From assembly GCF_002733835.1 (NCBI RefSeq), contig NZ_NVWY01000014.1:1-64000 (forward strand): a DNA stretch of 64,000 bases, in the 5' to 3' direction. The DNA is from Alcanivorax sp. (GTDB lineage Bacteria; Pseudomonadota; Gammaproteobacteria; Pseudomonadales; Alcanivoracaceae). Below, one piece after another: positions 16,069 to 24,026 of this stretch. Position numbers and translations under genes: made by a program. Numbering within the stretch: the first letter of the stretch is position 1; every line of letters starts with the position of its first letter. The notes under the pieces were generated by a model. It did not search any database. It saw nothing but the letters and a program-made list of their open reading frames with translations, and was not told the DNA's origin.

Positions 16069-17064
16069 TTAATTATTGCGTCTTTGTTGTTGATAGTTGG
16101 AAGGTGTCATTTTTATTTTCTGCTTAAAGAGACGACGAAATACGCTATCGTCCGTATAACCCAGAGAAAGGGCGATTTCCTTTACGGACGTATTGGTGGT
16201 TGCTAACAATGTGCAAGCATGGCTTATTCTAACCCCGTCAATAAAGGCTTTGGGGGTTTCTCCGGTTAACTCTTTTAACTTACGATTTAGCGTACGTTCA
16301 GAAACAGCCATTATTTTTGCCAAATCACCAGCGCTCATGGTTTGGTAGTGTGCTTTACGAATGGTATATTCCGCTTTTGCCAGGAATGGATTGTTTGAAG
16401 CCTGATACCCCTCCGGCACATACAGGTTTTGAGATTTTGGTATCGCATCAACGACAGAAAAATCAGCCACAACCTTCGCCGTTTCAATACCAGCAAGCTT
16501 TTTCACTATATGCAATGCAATAGTGACCCAGGAAAGTGGGCCACCAGCAGTGATGATACCGTTATCATCAATTAATTCACTTGCCCATACCGCATTCGCC
16601 TTTGGGAATCGTTGCTTTAATTCATCATGTAACCACCACGTGGTAGTGCATTTTCGGTTATTAAGTAAGCCCGCCTCTCCAAGTGCAAATACACCGCTAC
16701 AAGAGCCACACATGAGCGCTCCTTTTTTATATTGTGTAGCCAACCATGAGCAGGTAAGCATATCTGTAGTGGTTTTGGGTGGGTGTCCTTGACCATTTGG
16801 AATAAACCCCGGTACCAACACTGCATCGCAATGCTTAATTGAAGCAAAATCAGAGTCGACCTCAAAAGTACGCCCATGCCCGTCAGTTATCGGCTGCCCA
16901 TCATGATTCGCCAAAATCACGTTTGGGTGCCACTCCACCTTCGAAAGTGCTCCATCTCCAGACTTCTGCACAAAATGCAAACCACTTAATGCAAAGATAT
17001 CAACCATGCCCATAAGCCCTGATGGCAAGGCGTTATTCACTGAAAGAATCACAATTGTCGTCAT
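16069..17064 (-). CDS. GlxA-type transcriptional regulator (DJ-1/PfpI domain plus AraC HTH)
   Basis: A 331 aa protein from ATG 17064, which has GGAG upstream; the longer frame to 17121 adds an unlikely N-terminus. Residues 1-190 form a DJ-1/PfpI-like domain with the nucleophile-elbow motif ALMCGSCSGVF, and residues 220-331 an AraC-type double helix-turn-helix (MAVSERTLNRKLKEL, LGYTDDSVFRRLFKQ). It is divergent from the ABM gene at 17182, its most likely target. AT-rich composition fits horizontal transfer. It lies against the array direction, as cassettes with their own promoter often do. Confidence 0.85.
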   Translation of the reverse strand: MTTIVILSVNNALPSGLMGMVDIFALSGLHFVQKSGDGALSKVEWHPNVILANHDGQPITDGHGRTFEVDSDFASIKHCDAVLVPGFIPNGQGHPPKTTTDMLTCSWLATQYKKGALMCGSCSGVFALGEAGLLNNRKCTTTWWLHDELKQRFPKANAVWASELIDDNGIITAGGPLSWVTIALHIVKKLAGIETAKVVADFSVVDAIPKSQNLYVPEGYQASNNPFLAKAEYTIRKAHYQTMSAGDLAKIMAVSERTLNRKLKELTGETPKAFIDGVRISHACTLLATTNTSVKEIALSLGYTDDSVFRRLFKQKIKMTPSNYQQQRRNN

Positions 17065-17181
17065 CCATACACTCCAAACAAATAATGGCAGATATTGCAT
17101 GAATGTTGTCTTTTTTGCCACTACCGGTCAAGCTGCGCCAATCCCTACAATGGCACCTCGATTTCAACGTAAGGGGAATTT

Positions 17182-17943
17182 ATGAAAATTTTCAATCCTA
17201 TGCGTAAAGCAAGTATTTATCTAACTGTATTTCTATTCATTTTAATGAATGCGTCTATATCACGCTCAGAAGTACCAAAACAGGAGACTATCATGAAAGA
17301 AGCAACCTATATTCCATTTGAGGCCAAGTCTGGACAAGACAAAGAGCTAACTGCTTTTCTAAAGGAAGGCGCAACACTGGTCGCGCAAACTGAACCCAAT
17401 ACATTGTATTGGTATGCGCTTAAAAAAAACGATGGCAGTTTCGGAATTTTTGATTTTTTTCCAGATGAAGCGGGCCGGTCAGAGCACTTTGCAGGGAAAG
17501 TAGCAGCCGCATTAAATACCAATGCAGATACGCTCGTAGAGCATGGTTGGGATAAGGGGGTTGTTGCTAATATTTCTAACTTTAGCGTTTTATCCTATAA
17601 AAAACCTGACACAGACTTAGAAAATGCAACAAGCGCAACTTATATATTGTTAAAAGCCCAACCAGGAAAAGAGCAAGAATTACAGCAGCTATTGATCGGA
17701 GCCGCATCTGTTGTCGCAGAAACTGAACCAAAAACGTTGTTATGGACATCACTTAAATTAGATAGCAACACTTTTGGTATTTTTGATACCTTTACCGATG
17801 AGAGTGGAAGAGAAGCTCACTTTGCCGGGAAAGTTGCTGCTGCCCTCCAGGCCCAAGCGGATGATCTTGTCGTTGGCGGGTGGGATAACGGTGTTCTAAA
17901 AAATATTCATAATTTTGATATTATTGCAGAAGCTGGCAAATAA
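17182..17943 (+). CDS. Secreted protein with two tandem ABM-like domains
   Basis: A 253 aa protein. A hydrophobic N-terminal segment (about residues 8-29) looks like a signal peptide. Two homologous halves follow (about 41-140 and 150-250), each with an antibiotic-biosynthesis-monooxygenase-like pattern: TEPNTLYWYALKK / TEPKTLLWTSLKL, FGIFD-F, GR-HFAGKVAAAL and a closing GWDxGV. AAGGGGAA precedes ATG 17182. Divergent transcription with the GlxA regulator suggests inducible expression. Such domains bind or oxidise small aromatic or quinone-like compounds, but the substrate is unknown. Confidence 0.75.
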   Translation: MKIFNPMRKASIYLTVFLFILMNASISRSEVPKQETIMKEATYIPFEAKSGQDKELTAFLKEGATLVAQTEPNTLYWYALKKNDGSFGIFDFFPDEAGRSEHFAGKVAAALNTNADTLVEHGWDKGVVANISNFSVLSYKKPDTDLENATSATYILLKAQPGKEQELQQLLIGAASVVAETEPKTLLWTSLKLDSNTFGIFDTFTDESGREAHFAGKVAAALQAQADDLVVGGWDNGVLKNIHNFDIIAEAGK

Positions 17944-17974
17944 TTTTGGTCTTCTGGCTTGTTTGCTCACAATT

Positions 17975-18343
17975 AGCCTAAGAGAACCTCTGAATAACTC
18001 CTTGCGTACTCAGTCTTCCAGGCTGGTTCGCAATCTATACCCCATTCGGGGCACAGAGGGCGCGCTTTTGAAGGTGTCCCCTAACTGGGATCGAGATATG
18101 TCCATCCATCGAAAAAGTGCAACAACGAGTGCGAGCCAGCCTGGAAGACCCGAAGGGCGTGGCCTGAAGCGCACATCTGCTGCGCCTTGCCTTTCGGAAA
18201 GGGAGCCACCCTGACCATCAAGGCAAGACACAACAGCTGCACGCTTCAGGCCACGCTGAGCATGCAAGGAGTTATTCAGAGGTTCCCTAACAAAGTGTTC
18301 AACTGGACCCAGCTACGCTGGGCCAGTTAACACGGCGCTAGGA
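17975..18343 (+). other. attC: attC site interrupted by a MITE
   Basis: GCCTAA before the MITE joins TAACAAAGTG after it (once the TAA duplication is removed) to give a normal left box GCCTAAC. The inner arms AACTGGACCCAGC / GCTGGGCCAGTT form a hairpin, and the right box is a weak GCTAGGA. The MITE separates the left box from the rest. Confidence 0.7.
17982..18287. mobile_element. MITE copy 1 (306 bp, IS5-like ends)
   Basis: The ends are GAGAACCTCTGAATAACTCC and its inverted counterpart finishing GTTATTCAGAGGTTCCC. TAA flanks both sides as a 3-base target duplication, consistent with TNA-type targets of some IS5-family members. The inside has no transposase. A second copy of 265 bp lies at 20296-20560. 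Confidence 0.8.
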
Positions 18344-18363
18344 TCAATTAAAAATCAATTAAA

Positions 18364-18717
18364 GTGCCAAGAAAAAATAAACACTGGTTAGAAGAAATTA
18401 CCGTTGCCATGGAAAATAATAGCTATGGCGGCGTGGTTGAAAAGCAATCTACAGAAATTTCTGAGGTACTTAAGATTGCAATTTGTGCCACAAAAGATGC
18501 AGCAAAAAATCGAGGTATATCAAAAGCGTCGGTTATAGAAAATGTCATTTCAGAGATTGAAGAAATCGTCAGAGATGACATGAATCGGGATATGGAGCCG
18601 GAAGGCGTTTCTTTAGAGGTTCAGTATTTTCTTTCTTACTTAGACGCAAGTGTACTTTTCGGTGTGATCTCAGAGCGTAAGGCTGAGGAAATCATGAACC
18701 ACTATACGGAGTCTTGA
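18364..18717 (+). CDS. Cassette 20: hypothetical helical protein
   Basis: A 117 aa acidic, helix-rich protein. The frame opens with GTG 18364 without a ribosome binding site; ATG 18409 is an alternative. No recognised motif; EISEVLKIAICATKDAAKN and VISEIEEIVRDDM look like amphipathic helices. Bounded by attC sites on both sides, so a cassette gene. Confidence 0.5.
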   Translation: MPRKNKHWLEEITVAMENNSYGGVVEKQSTEISEVLKIAICATKDAAKNRGISKASVIENVISEIEEIVRDDMNRDMEPEGVSLEVQYFLSYLDASVLFGVISERKAEEIMNHYTES

Positions 18718-18726
18718 GGTCCATCA

Positions 18727-18835
18727 GCCTAACAAGCAGTGGCCAGCGCTACGCACCTTTTGTGTTACTCGCTGGCGCTCAAACATTAACACAAAATGCG
18801 CTCCGGGCTGGCTGCGCCGGCACTGGACGTTATGC
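18727..18835 (+). other. attC: attC site of cassette 20
   Basis: Left box GCCTAAC, right box GTTATGC, inner arms TTTTGTGTTA / TAACACAAAA. Confidence 0.85.
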
Positions 18836-18836
18836 C

Positions 18837-19133
18837 CTAAAGCAAATGCCCCTCAGGCAACATGCGTTTGTGTAGGATGCGGATAATTTCAACAATTCCC
18901 TCGGTGGCTAGACGATAAAATATGATGTGGCTCCCCTGAGGGTACTGTCGGTAGCCCGGACTTATCTCATCGCAAGCTTGCCCCAAGTTCGGATTATCGG
19001 CCAGAAGGTGGAAGCATTGGTCGAACTGGTGAAGATAGTGGTTTCGTTGATCCCGACCCCATTCACGCTCCGTGTATAGGGCAATAGATTTGAGGTCAGC
19101 TTTGGCCTTCCTGGAAAGCCTGAAACTTGGCAT
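18837..19133 (-). CDS. parE: ParE-type toxin of a cassette toxin-antitoxin pair
   Basis: A 98 aa RelE/ParE superfamily toxin: FRLSRKAKADLKSIALYTEREWG at the start, then LADNPNLGQ, YRQYPQGSHIIFYR and the final IIRILHKRM strand. ParE toxins poison DNA gyrase. The ATG overlaps the parD stop by one base, so the antitoxin is made first and the two are coupled. It reads against the array direction from its own promoter, typical of stabilising TA cassettes in chromosomal integrons. Confidence 0.9.
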   Translation of the reverse strand: MPSFRLSRKAKADLKSIALYTEREWGRDQRNHYLHQFDQCFHLLADNPNLGQACDEISPGYRQYPQGSHIIFYRLATEGIVEIIRILHKRMLPEGHLL

Positions 19134-19372
19134 CAGCGCCCTTCATTGTCCAGTTCACGAATAAACGAGTCATAGGAGTAGTCTTCGAAACCACTGTCCT
19201 CGCCTTCCTTGAGCAGTTTACGAAGTGTCGTCAGGCGGGTTTCAGACTCTTCAAGCAGGCGTAATGCGGCACGAACGACCTCGCTGGTTGAGCTGTATCG
19301 GCCATTTTTGAGCTGTTCTGCAATGAACGCATCAAAATGTTGGCCTAAAGTGATGCTGGTGTTCTTTTGCAT
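19133..19372 (-). CDS. parD: ParD-type antitoxin
   Basis: A 79 aa antitoxin with an N-terminal ribbon-helix-helix (TSITLGQHFDAFIAEQL, YSSTSEVVRAALRLLEE) and a disordered acidic C-terminus that binds ParE. ATG 19372 has GAGG seven bases before; the longer frame to 19555 runs into the attC and is not used. A perfect palindrome upstream (19389-19403) is the likely auto-regulatory operator. Confidence 0.9.
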   Translation of the reverse strand: MQKNTSITLGQHFDAFIAEQLKNGRYSSTSEVVRAALRLLEESETRLTTLRKLLKEGEDSGFEDYSYDSFIRELDNEGR

Positions 19373-19388
19373 GATGCTACCTCGATAG

Positions 19389-19403
19389 TACCAATAATTG
19401 GTA
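19389..19403 (-). promoter_or_regulatory. Palindromic operator upstream of parDE
   Basis: TACCAATAATTGGTA is a perfect 15-base palindrome beginning 17 bases before the parD start. Ribbon-helix-helix antitoxins bind short palindromes at their own promoter. Confidence 0.65.
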
Positions 19404-19420
19404 TATTTTGGTCCAAGCGA

Positions 19421-19469
19421 CATAGCAATGCAATCCACGCGACAAGCGCGTGAGCGCGTAGCGGTATGC
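19421..19469 (+). other. attC: Degenerate attC site after parDE
   Basis: CATAGC replaces CATAAC at the left and GCGGTATGC replaces GCGTTATGC at the right, while the centre CCACGCGACAAGCGCGTG is that of the 49-base subfamily. The mutated boxes may make it inactive and may mark the old end of the array. Confidence 0.65.
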
Positions 19470-19499
19470 CTGCAAGTAAACCCATGAAAGGAATCACCG

Positions 19500-19877
19500 G
19501 TGTTCAAAGTAAAAGCAACCCAGCATGTGCTGGCAGTCAGGGACCTCGAAATCACGGAAAACTACTTTCTGGACAAGCTTGGATTTTCCGTCCGTTTTCG
19601 TGTGGACGGCTGGTCTTTTCTTAGCCTGGGCGGTTTTCATGTAATGGTAGGCCATTGCCCGGACGAAATGTCTGCCGGTGATACCAACGAGCATTCGTAT
19701 TTCGCCTATGTGAATTGTGAGAGCATCGACGACCTTTACCAGGATTATCAAAAGCGTGGCGCTGATATTTGTCAGGAGATCGCGGATAAGCCCTGGGGAT
19801 TGCGTGAGTTTGGTGTAGCCACACCGGATGGTCACCGGATCATGTTTGGTGAGGATATTGATCCAGGCGGGCCGTAA
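19500..19877 (+). CDS. VOC family protein (glyoxalase/bleomycin-resistance fold)
   Basis: A 125 aa single VOC protein: KATQHVLAVRDLEITENYFLDKLGF, a beta-alpha pattern, LSLGGFHVMVG and a late VATPDGHRIMFGE with the metal-site Glu. It starts at GTG 19500 with AAAGGA upstream. It follows the degenerate attC, so it may be the last cassette, but no attC is seen after it; a GGGGC/GCCCC hairpin with T-rich tail at about 19895-19920 looks like a terminator. Substrate unknown. Confidence 0.8.
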   Translation: MFKVKATQHVLAVRDLEITENYFLDKLGFSVRFRVDGWSFLSLGGFHVMVGHCPDEMSAGDTNEHSYFAYVNCESIDDLYQDYQKRGADICQEIADKPWGLREFGVATPDGHRIMFGEDIDPGGP

Positions 19878-19894
19878 ATCAGGTCGATACAACT

Positions 19895-19920
19895 TACGGG
19901 GCTGCACGCGTGGCCCCTCT
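19895..19920 (+). terminator. Probable terminator after the VOC gene
   Basis: GGGGC and GCCCC pair across TGCACGCGTG and a TCTTCTTCGTTT tail follows. Confidence 0.5.
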
Positions 19921-20004
19921 TCTTCGTTTCAGTGAGCCCCCTCCTCGCTAGTCCCTCCGCCATTAATATGCTATCCAGAAGTCATTCAGAATGAGGATGA
20001 ATGG

Positions 20005-20307
20005 ATGCATTTTCTCAAGGCAACCTTGATTGGCGGGGTGGCGTTTCTTATCCCGGTTGTTGTGCTCATGGTGGTGTTTGGCAAGGCGTTTGATCTTATG
20101 TCGCGCCTGGCGGCGCCGGTGCAGCGCTTTGTGCCTCTGGAGTCGATTGGCGGGATTGCGGTGGCGGACCTGGTGACCGTTTTAGCGATGGTGCTGGTGT
20201 GCTTGCTCGCCGGCCTGTTTGCCATGAGCCGGGTGGCGCGGCGGTTTTACCATCGCCTGGATGCCCTGTTGATGCTGTTGCCCGGCTATGCCTCAAGGAG
20301 CCTCTGA
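20005..20307 (+). pseudogene. DUF502 membrane protein truncated by a MITE
   Basis: The 100 aa frame starts like DUF502 proteins (LKATLIGGVAFLIPVVVLM, then a second membrane segment and YHRLDALLMLLPGY). The family is about 200 aa long. After LPGYA the frame enters the MITE end and stops at TGA within it. No remaining 3' part is found on the other side, where the nitronate monooxygenase gene ends at once. GAGGA precedes ATG 20005. Confidence 0.8.
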
Positions 20308-20560
20308 ATAACTCCTTGCATGCTCAGTCTTTCAGGCTGGTTCGCAATCTAGGCGCGCTTTTGAAGGTGTATGTCCATCCATCGAAAAAGTACAACAACG
20401 AGTGCGGGCCAGCCTGAAAGACCCGAAGGGCGCGGCCTGGAGCGCCCATCTGCTGCGCCTTGCCTCTCGGAAAGGGAACCACCCTGACCATCGAGACAAG
20501 ACACAACAGCTGAACGCTCCAGGCCACGCTGAGTACGCAAGGCGTTATTCAGAGGCTCCC
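20296..20560. mobile_element. MITE copy 2 (265 bp)
   Basis: Same ends (GGAGCCTCTGAATAAC / GTTATTCAGAGGCTCC) and core as the copy at 17982, lacking about 40 internal bases. The flanks (TCA and TAG) do not show a target duplication, which fits a deletion next to the element. Confidence 0.8.
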
Positions 20561-21540
20561 TAGCTTTTCATGATTTCTGCCAGACGCTGATTAATAGTGC
20601 CGGTACATTCACTGATAATGTCATCGATGATTTCCGCACAGCTCGGATAACTATCGATCAGCCCCTGCACGATCCCCGACGTCCAGATACCACCATCAAT
20701 TTCACCGGAGGTGAGCGCCGCCTTGCCTTTCACACCAGCCACCAGATCCACGATGTATTCAAACTTCATGTCCTGACCTTTTTCGCGTTCGATTTCGTTG
20801 ACCTTGGTGGCCACCGCGTTCTTGTACACACGAGCGGTATTTTTCAAGGGACGGAAGATCAGCGCGGTATCCAGTTCGGACGCCTCGGCAATGGCTCTCT
20901 TCATGTTTTCATGTACCGGGGCCTCTTTGGAGGCCAGGAAACGGGTACCCATGTTGATGCCATCGGCACCCAGCGCCAGACACGCCGCCATCTGCGCCCC
21001 GGTGCCGATACCGCCGGACGCCAGCATGGGAATTTTCAGTACACGGACCGCCGCCGGCAGCAGCACCAGGTTGGGAATGTCATCTTCCCCCGGGTGGCCG
21101 GCACATTCGAAGCCATCCACGGATACCGCATCCACACCCACTTTTTCCGACTTGAGCGCATGGCGCACTGAGGTGCACTTGTGCACCACCTTCACCCCGT
21201 ATTCCTTGAACAGGGGCATATGCGGTTCCGGGTTACGGCCGGCGGTTTCCACCACGGTGACACCGTTTTCACAAATTACCCGGGCGTATTCATCGTAGGG
21301 CACCGGCTTGATGGTCGGCAGAATGGTCAGGTTCACACCGAAGGGCTTGTCGGTCATTTCCTTGCAGCGTTTGATTTCCTTGTCCAGGTCTTCCGGGGTC
21401 GGCTGCGTGAGGGCGGTGATGATCCCCAGGCCGCCAGCGTTGGAGACTGCACTGGCAAGCTCCGCATAACCCACGTTCTGCATGCCGCCCTGAACGATCG
21501 GGTACTCAATGCCCAGCAATTCGGTAATACGCGTTTTCAT
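20560..21540 (-). CDS. Nitronate monooxygenase family protein
   Basis: A 326 aa FMN-dependent enzyme of the NMO / 2-nitropropane dioxygenase family. It starts ITELLGIEYPIVQGGMQNVG, has GFGVNLT-like FGVNLTIL, FECAGHPGEDD with the conserved His and the phosphate-binding MLASGGIGTG and ALGADGINMGTRF. The family oxidises alkyl nitronates or acts as enoyl reductase-like enzyme. The stop codon sits at the MITE end. Confidence 0.9.
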   Translation of the reverse strand: MKTRITELLGIEYPIVQGGMQNVGYAELASAVSNAGGLGIITALTQPTPEDLDKEIKRCKEMTDKPFGVNLTILPTIKPVPYDEYARVICENGVTVVETAGRNPEPHMPLFKEYGVKVVHKCTSVRHALKSEKVGVDAVSVDGFECAGHPGEDDIPNLVLLPAAVRVLKIPMLASGGIGTGAQMAACLALGADGINMGTRFLASKEAPVHENMKRAIAEASELDTALIFRPLKNTARVYKNAVATKVNEIEREKGQDMKFEYIVDLVAGVKGKAALTSGEIDGGIWTSGIVQGLIDSYPSCAEIIDDIISECTGTINQRLAEIMKS

Positions 21541-21784
21541 CGGTGTTCCTCTCTCATTGTGCCTGTCTCCACCAGCCTCTCAGTTCAGCGTCGTTTCAAC
21601 GTACGGAGGGCGTCTCGCGGAGCACGATGGCGGGAAATTAATCACGCCGCACGGCGTGCCAGCAATGACCGGAATTCTCACCGACTGGGTTGGTTCGGGT
21701 AGCAACGCCGACAACCATCGCCCAACACCCGCTGAATTCGCGGCCTGCGCGTTTCGCCGATCCACGTCGGCCGAAAGCACCAAA

Positions 21785-22807
21785 CTACACAGCATTTTCT
21801 GTTTTGTATGCCATTGCTGCCTGCTTTCTGGCCCGTGCCGGGGTGTTTCCCGTCCAGCGCCGGTAGGCGCGACTGAAAGCACTGTGCTCGGAAAAGCCCA
21901 GCAGCAAGGCAATATCCCCCAACGTCAGTGACTGGTCGGCCAGGTAGTGGCGGGCCAGTTGCTCGCGGGTGCGGTCCAGCAATTCCCGCCAGGTTAACTG
22001 CCGCTCGGTTAGGCGACGCTGCAAAGTGCGCACGGACATGTGCAGCTCCGCTGCCAGACGCGGCAGGGTCACCGCCGCTTCCGGCATCAAGCGCACCATC
22101 GCCTGCTGCAGGGCACGATCAAAACTGTCGGAATCCGGCAGGGCCAACAGCATGGCTTGGGCCTGCCGGTCCAGCAGGCTGCGCATGCTCGGGTCGCTAT
22201 GCGGCAAGGCAATGGCAAGAAAGTGGACAGGAAAGGCAACGCAGGTGTGCGCCTGAGCGAACTGGACCGGACAGCCGAAAAAGGCTTCAAACGCCGCCCG
22301 GATCGACGGCTCGGGGCCAGGGAAAGCAAAATCAACACGGGTAGGCACCGGCGGCGTATCCACCTGCCGACGCAGAAAGCTGACCAGCGCCGCGATAGCC
22401 ACACTGTCCGCCAGCTCCCCGGTGGAGTCCTCCCCGGGCCAGCGCACCAGCATCTGATCACCTTGCCCCACCACCTCCACCATGTCCTGACCGTAGAACA
22501 GGGTCTCATAGCGCTGGTAGGCCAGCATGGCTTCGCCCAGGGTCCGGCAGGTGAGAATCAGATAGCCCAGCATGCCCACATGGCGGGGCTGGATCATGGC
22601 GCCGATTTCCAGCCCCGGCGCCAACCGCTCCGGGCGCAACAACACCGCCTGCTGTAGCAGATCCCGCCACAGCGGCAGCGGCACCACATCCGCTGGCGAG
22701 CGGCTGTCCAGCACCGTGCGCAATGCAGGGGCAGGCAGGTTTTCCCGGTCCAGCCAGTCGGTCAGCAACTGTACCCAGGCCCCGGTGACGCGCATGGCAG
22801 CGGCCAT
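21785..22807 (-). CDS. AraC family transcriptional regulator (arabinose-binding-like N-domain)
   Basis: A 340 aa regulator of the OruR/ArgR-like AraC subfamily. ATG 22807 has AAGGAGAG upstream; the longer frame to 22933 is not used. The N-terminal 200 residues form the long ligand domain (PRHVGMLGYLILTCRTLGEA is typical), and the C-terminal 100 hold the HTH pair (MSVRTLQRRL, LLGFSEHSAFSRAYRRW). It is divergent from the sterol-desaturase-like gene at 22951, a likely target. Confidence 0.9.
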   Translation of the reverse strand: MAAAMRVTGAWVQLLTDWLDRENLPAPALRTVLDSRSPADVVPLPLWRDLLQQAVLLRPERLAPGLEIGAMIQPRHVGMLGYLILTCRTLGEAMLAYQRYETLFYGQDMVEVVGQGDQMLVRWPGEDSTGELADSVAIAALVSFLRRQVDTPPVPTRVDFAFPGPEPSIRAAFEAFFGCPVQFAQAHTCVAFPVHFLAIALPHSDPSMRSLLDRQAQAMLLALPDSDSFDRALQQAMVRLMPEAAVTLPRLAAELHMSVRTLQRRLTERQLTWRELLDRTREQLARHYLADQSLTLGDIALLLGFSEHSAFSRAYRRWTGNTPARARKQAAMAYKTENAV

Positions 22808-22950
22808 GGTCTCTCCTTGTGGGTGACGTTTACCCTGTTGGCCTAAATTGTCAAAAATAAGGCATGGATAGTCAATACTATCCGCCGCGCTTGTCGCACA
22901 CTGCCATCTTCCACGTTCCACCGCGTTCCTCACCGAGCTTCGAGGTTTCT

Positions 22951-23874
22951 ATGGCACTGATGGACTGGTTCAACAACGTCTGGCTGAACAGCGGCCTGGC
23001 GCCCCTATGGAATGCCCTGCCCGACTGGCTGGCGCTGGATGCCCGACAGCTGATCTTTGTGGTGGCCACGCCGCTTTTTATTGGCCTGTTCCTGTGGGAA
23101 TACCGCAAGATTCGCCACAACAACCGGCTGGTGGATGGCCGTGAATCCTGGCTCAATTTCATGCTGGGTGCCGGCTACCAGACCACCGAGCTGCTGTTCG
23201 CCGGGCTGATCGCCTTCCCCGTGTATGCCTTTGCGTATCAGCACCGGTTGCTCGATATTGAGCTCAACGTCTTTACCGCCATCGCCCTGTGGTTTCTGGT
23301 GGATTTCTGCTACTACGGCTTCCACCGCACCTCACACCGGGTGCGCTGGTTCTGGGCCGCCCATGTGACCCACCACTCCTCCGAGCGGATGAATTTCTCC
23401 ACCGCCATGCGCCAGAATGCCACCAACATCTTCAACGGCGGCTGGTTGTTCTACGTGCCGCTGGCCTTTCTCGGTTACAACCCGGTATGGATCGGGGTGT
23501 GCTATGCCCTGTCGCTGGTATACCAGTATTTCATCCACACCACCCTGGTGGGCAAACTGCACCCGGCCATCGAATACATTTTCAATACGCCCAGCCATCA
23601 CCGGGTGCACCACGGCCGCAACCCGGAATATATCGACCGGAACTACGCGGGGGTTTTCATCATCTGGGATCGCCTGTTCGGCACCTTTGTGGAAGAGAAA
23701 GACGACCAACCGGTGGAATACGGCATCACCCGCCCGGTGTACAGCAACAGCCTGGTGGTGAACTGGTGCCATGAATACGCAGACATGTTCCGCGCCATGC
23801 GCCAGAAAGGCCCGCTAACCCAGCGCCTGAAACACCTGTGGAAACCGCCGGAATGGGAGAGGGAGAGCAATTAA
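22951..23874 (+). CDS. Sterol desaturase / fatty acid hydroxylase family protein
   Basis: A 307 aa integral membrane di-iron enzyme. Histidine boxes seen are FHRTSHR, HVTHHSSE and HHRVHHG, in the right order and spacing for the fatty acid hydroxylase superfamily. About four membrane segments come before and between them. ATG 22951 has GAGG upstream. The substrate may be a lipid or alcohol; divergence from the AraC gene suggests induction. Its last codon enters an AT-rich inverted repeat. Confidence 0.9.
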   Translation: MALMDWFNNVWLNSGLAPLWNALPDWLALDARQLIFVVATPLFIGLFLWEYRKIRHNNRLVDGRESWLNFMLGAGYQTTELLFAGLIAFPVYAFAYQHRLLDIELNVFTAIALWFLVDFCYYGFHRTSHRVRWFWAAHVTHHSSERMNFSTAMRQNATNIFNGGWLFYVPLAFLGYNPVWIGVCYALSLVYQYFIHTTLVGKLHPAIEYIFNTPSHHRVHHGRNPEYIDRNYAGVFIIWDRLFGTFVEEKDDQPVEYGITRPVYSNSLVVNWCHEYADMFRAMRQKGPLTQRLKHLWKPPEWERESN

Positions 23875-24026
23875 TAGTTAATAATGAATAATTAATAGTT
23901 GCGCGTTTACTCGCCGGGATGTTCAAAACGCATGAGGCCGCGCCCAGAGTCTGGGCGCGGCCTCATGCGTTTCAGTAAAACAAAACGTGACCGTGACGTT
24001 ATTAATTATTCATTATTAACTATTAA
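23871..24026. repeat. Nested palindromic intergenic element, copy 1
   Basis: 27-base perfect outer arms (23871-23897 and 24000-24026, starting TTAATAGTTAATAATG) enclose an inner 23-bp perfect palindrome (arms 23926-23948 and 23950-23972, one-base centre) rich in GCGC. Both flanking convergent genes have their stop codons in the outer arms. A related element lies at 49804-49955. Confidence 0.8.

Noticed and set aside
18010-20540. 63-85 codon minus-strand frames shared by the two MITE copies
   Set aside because: They differ in length and ends, have no known domain and lie inside a non-autonomous element.
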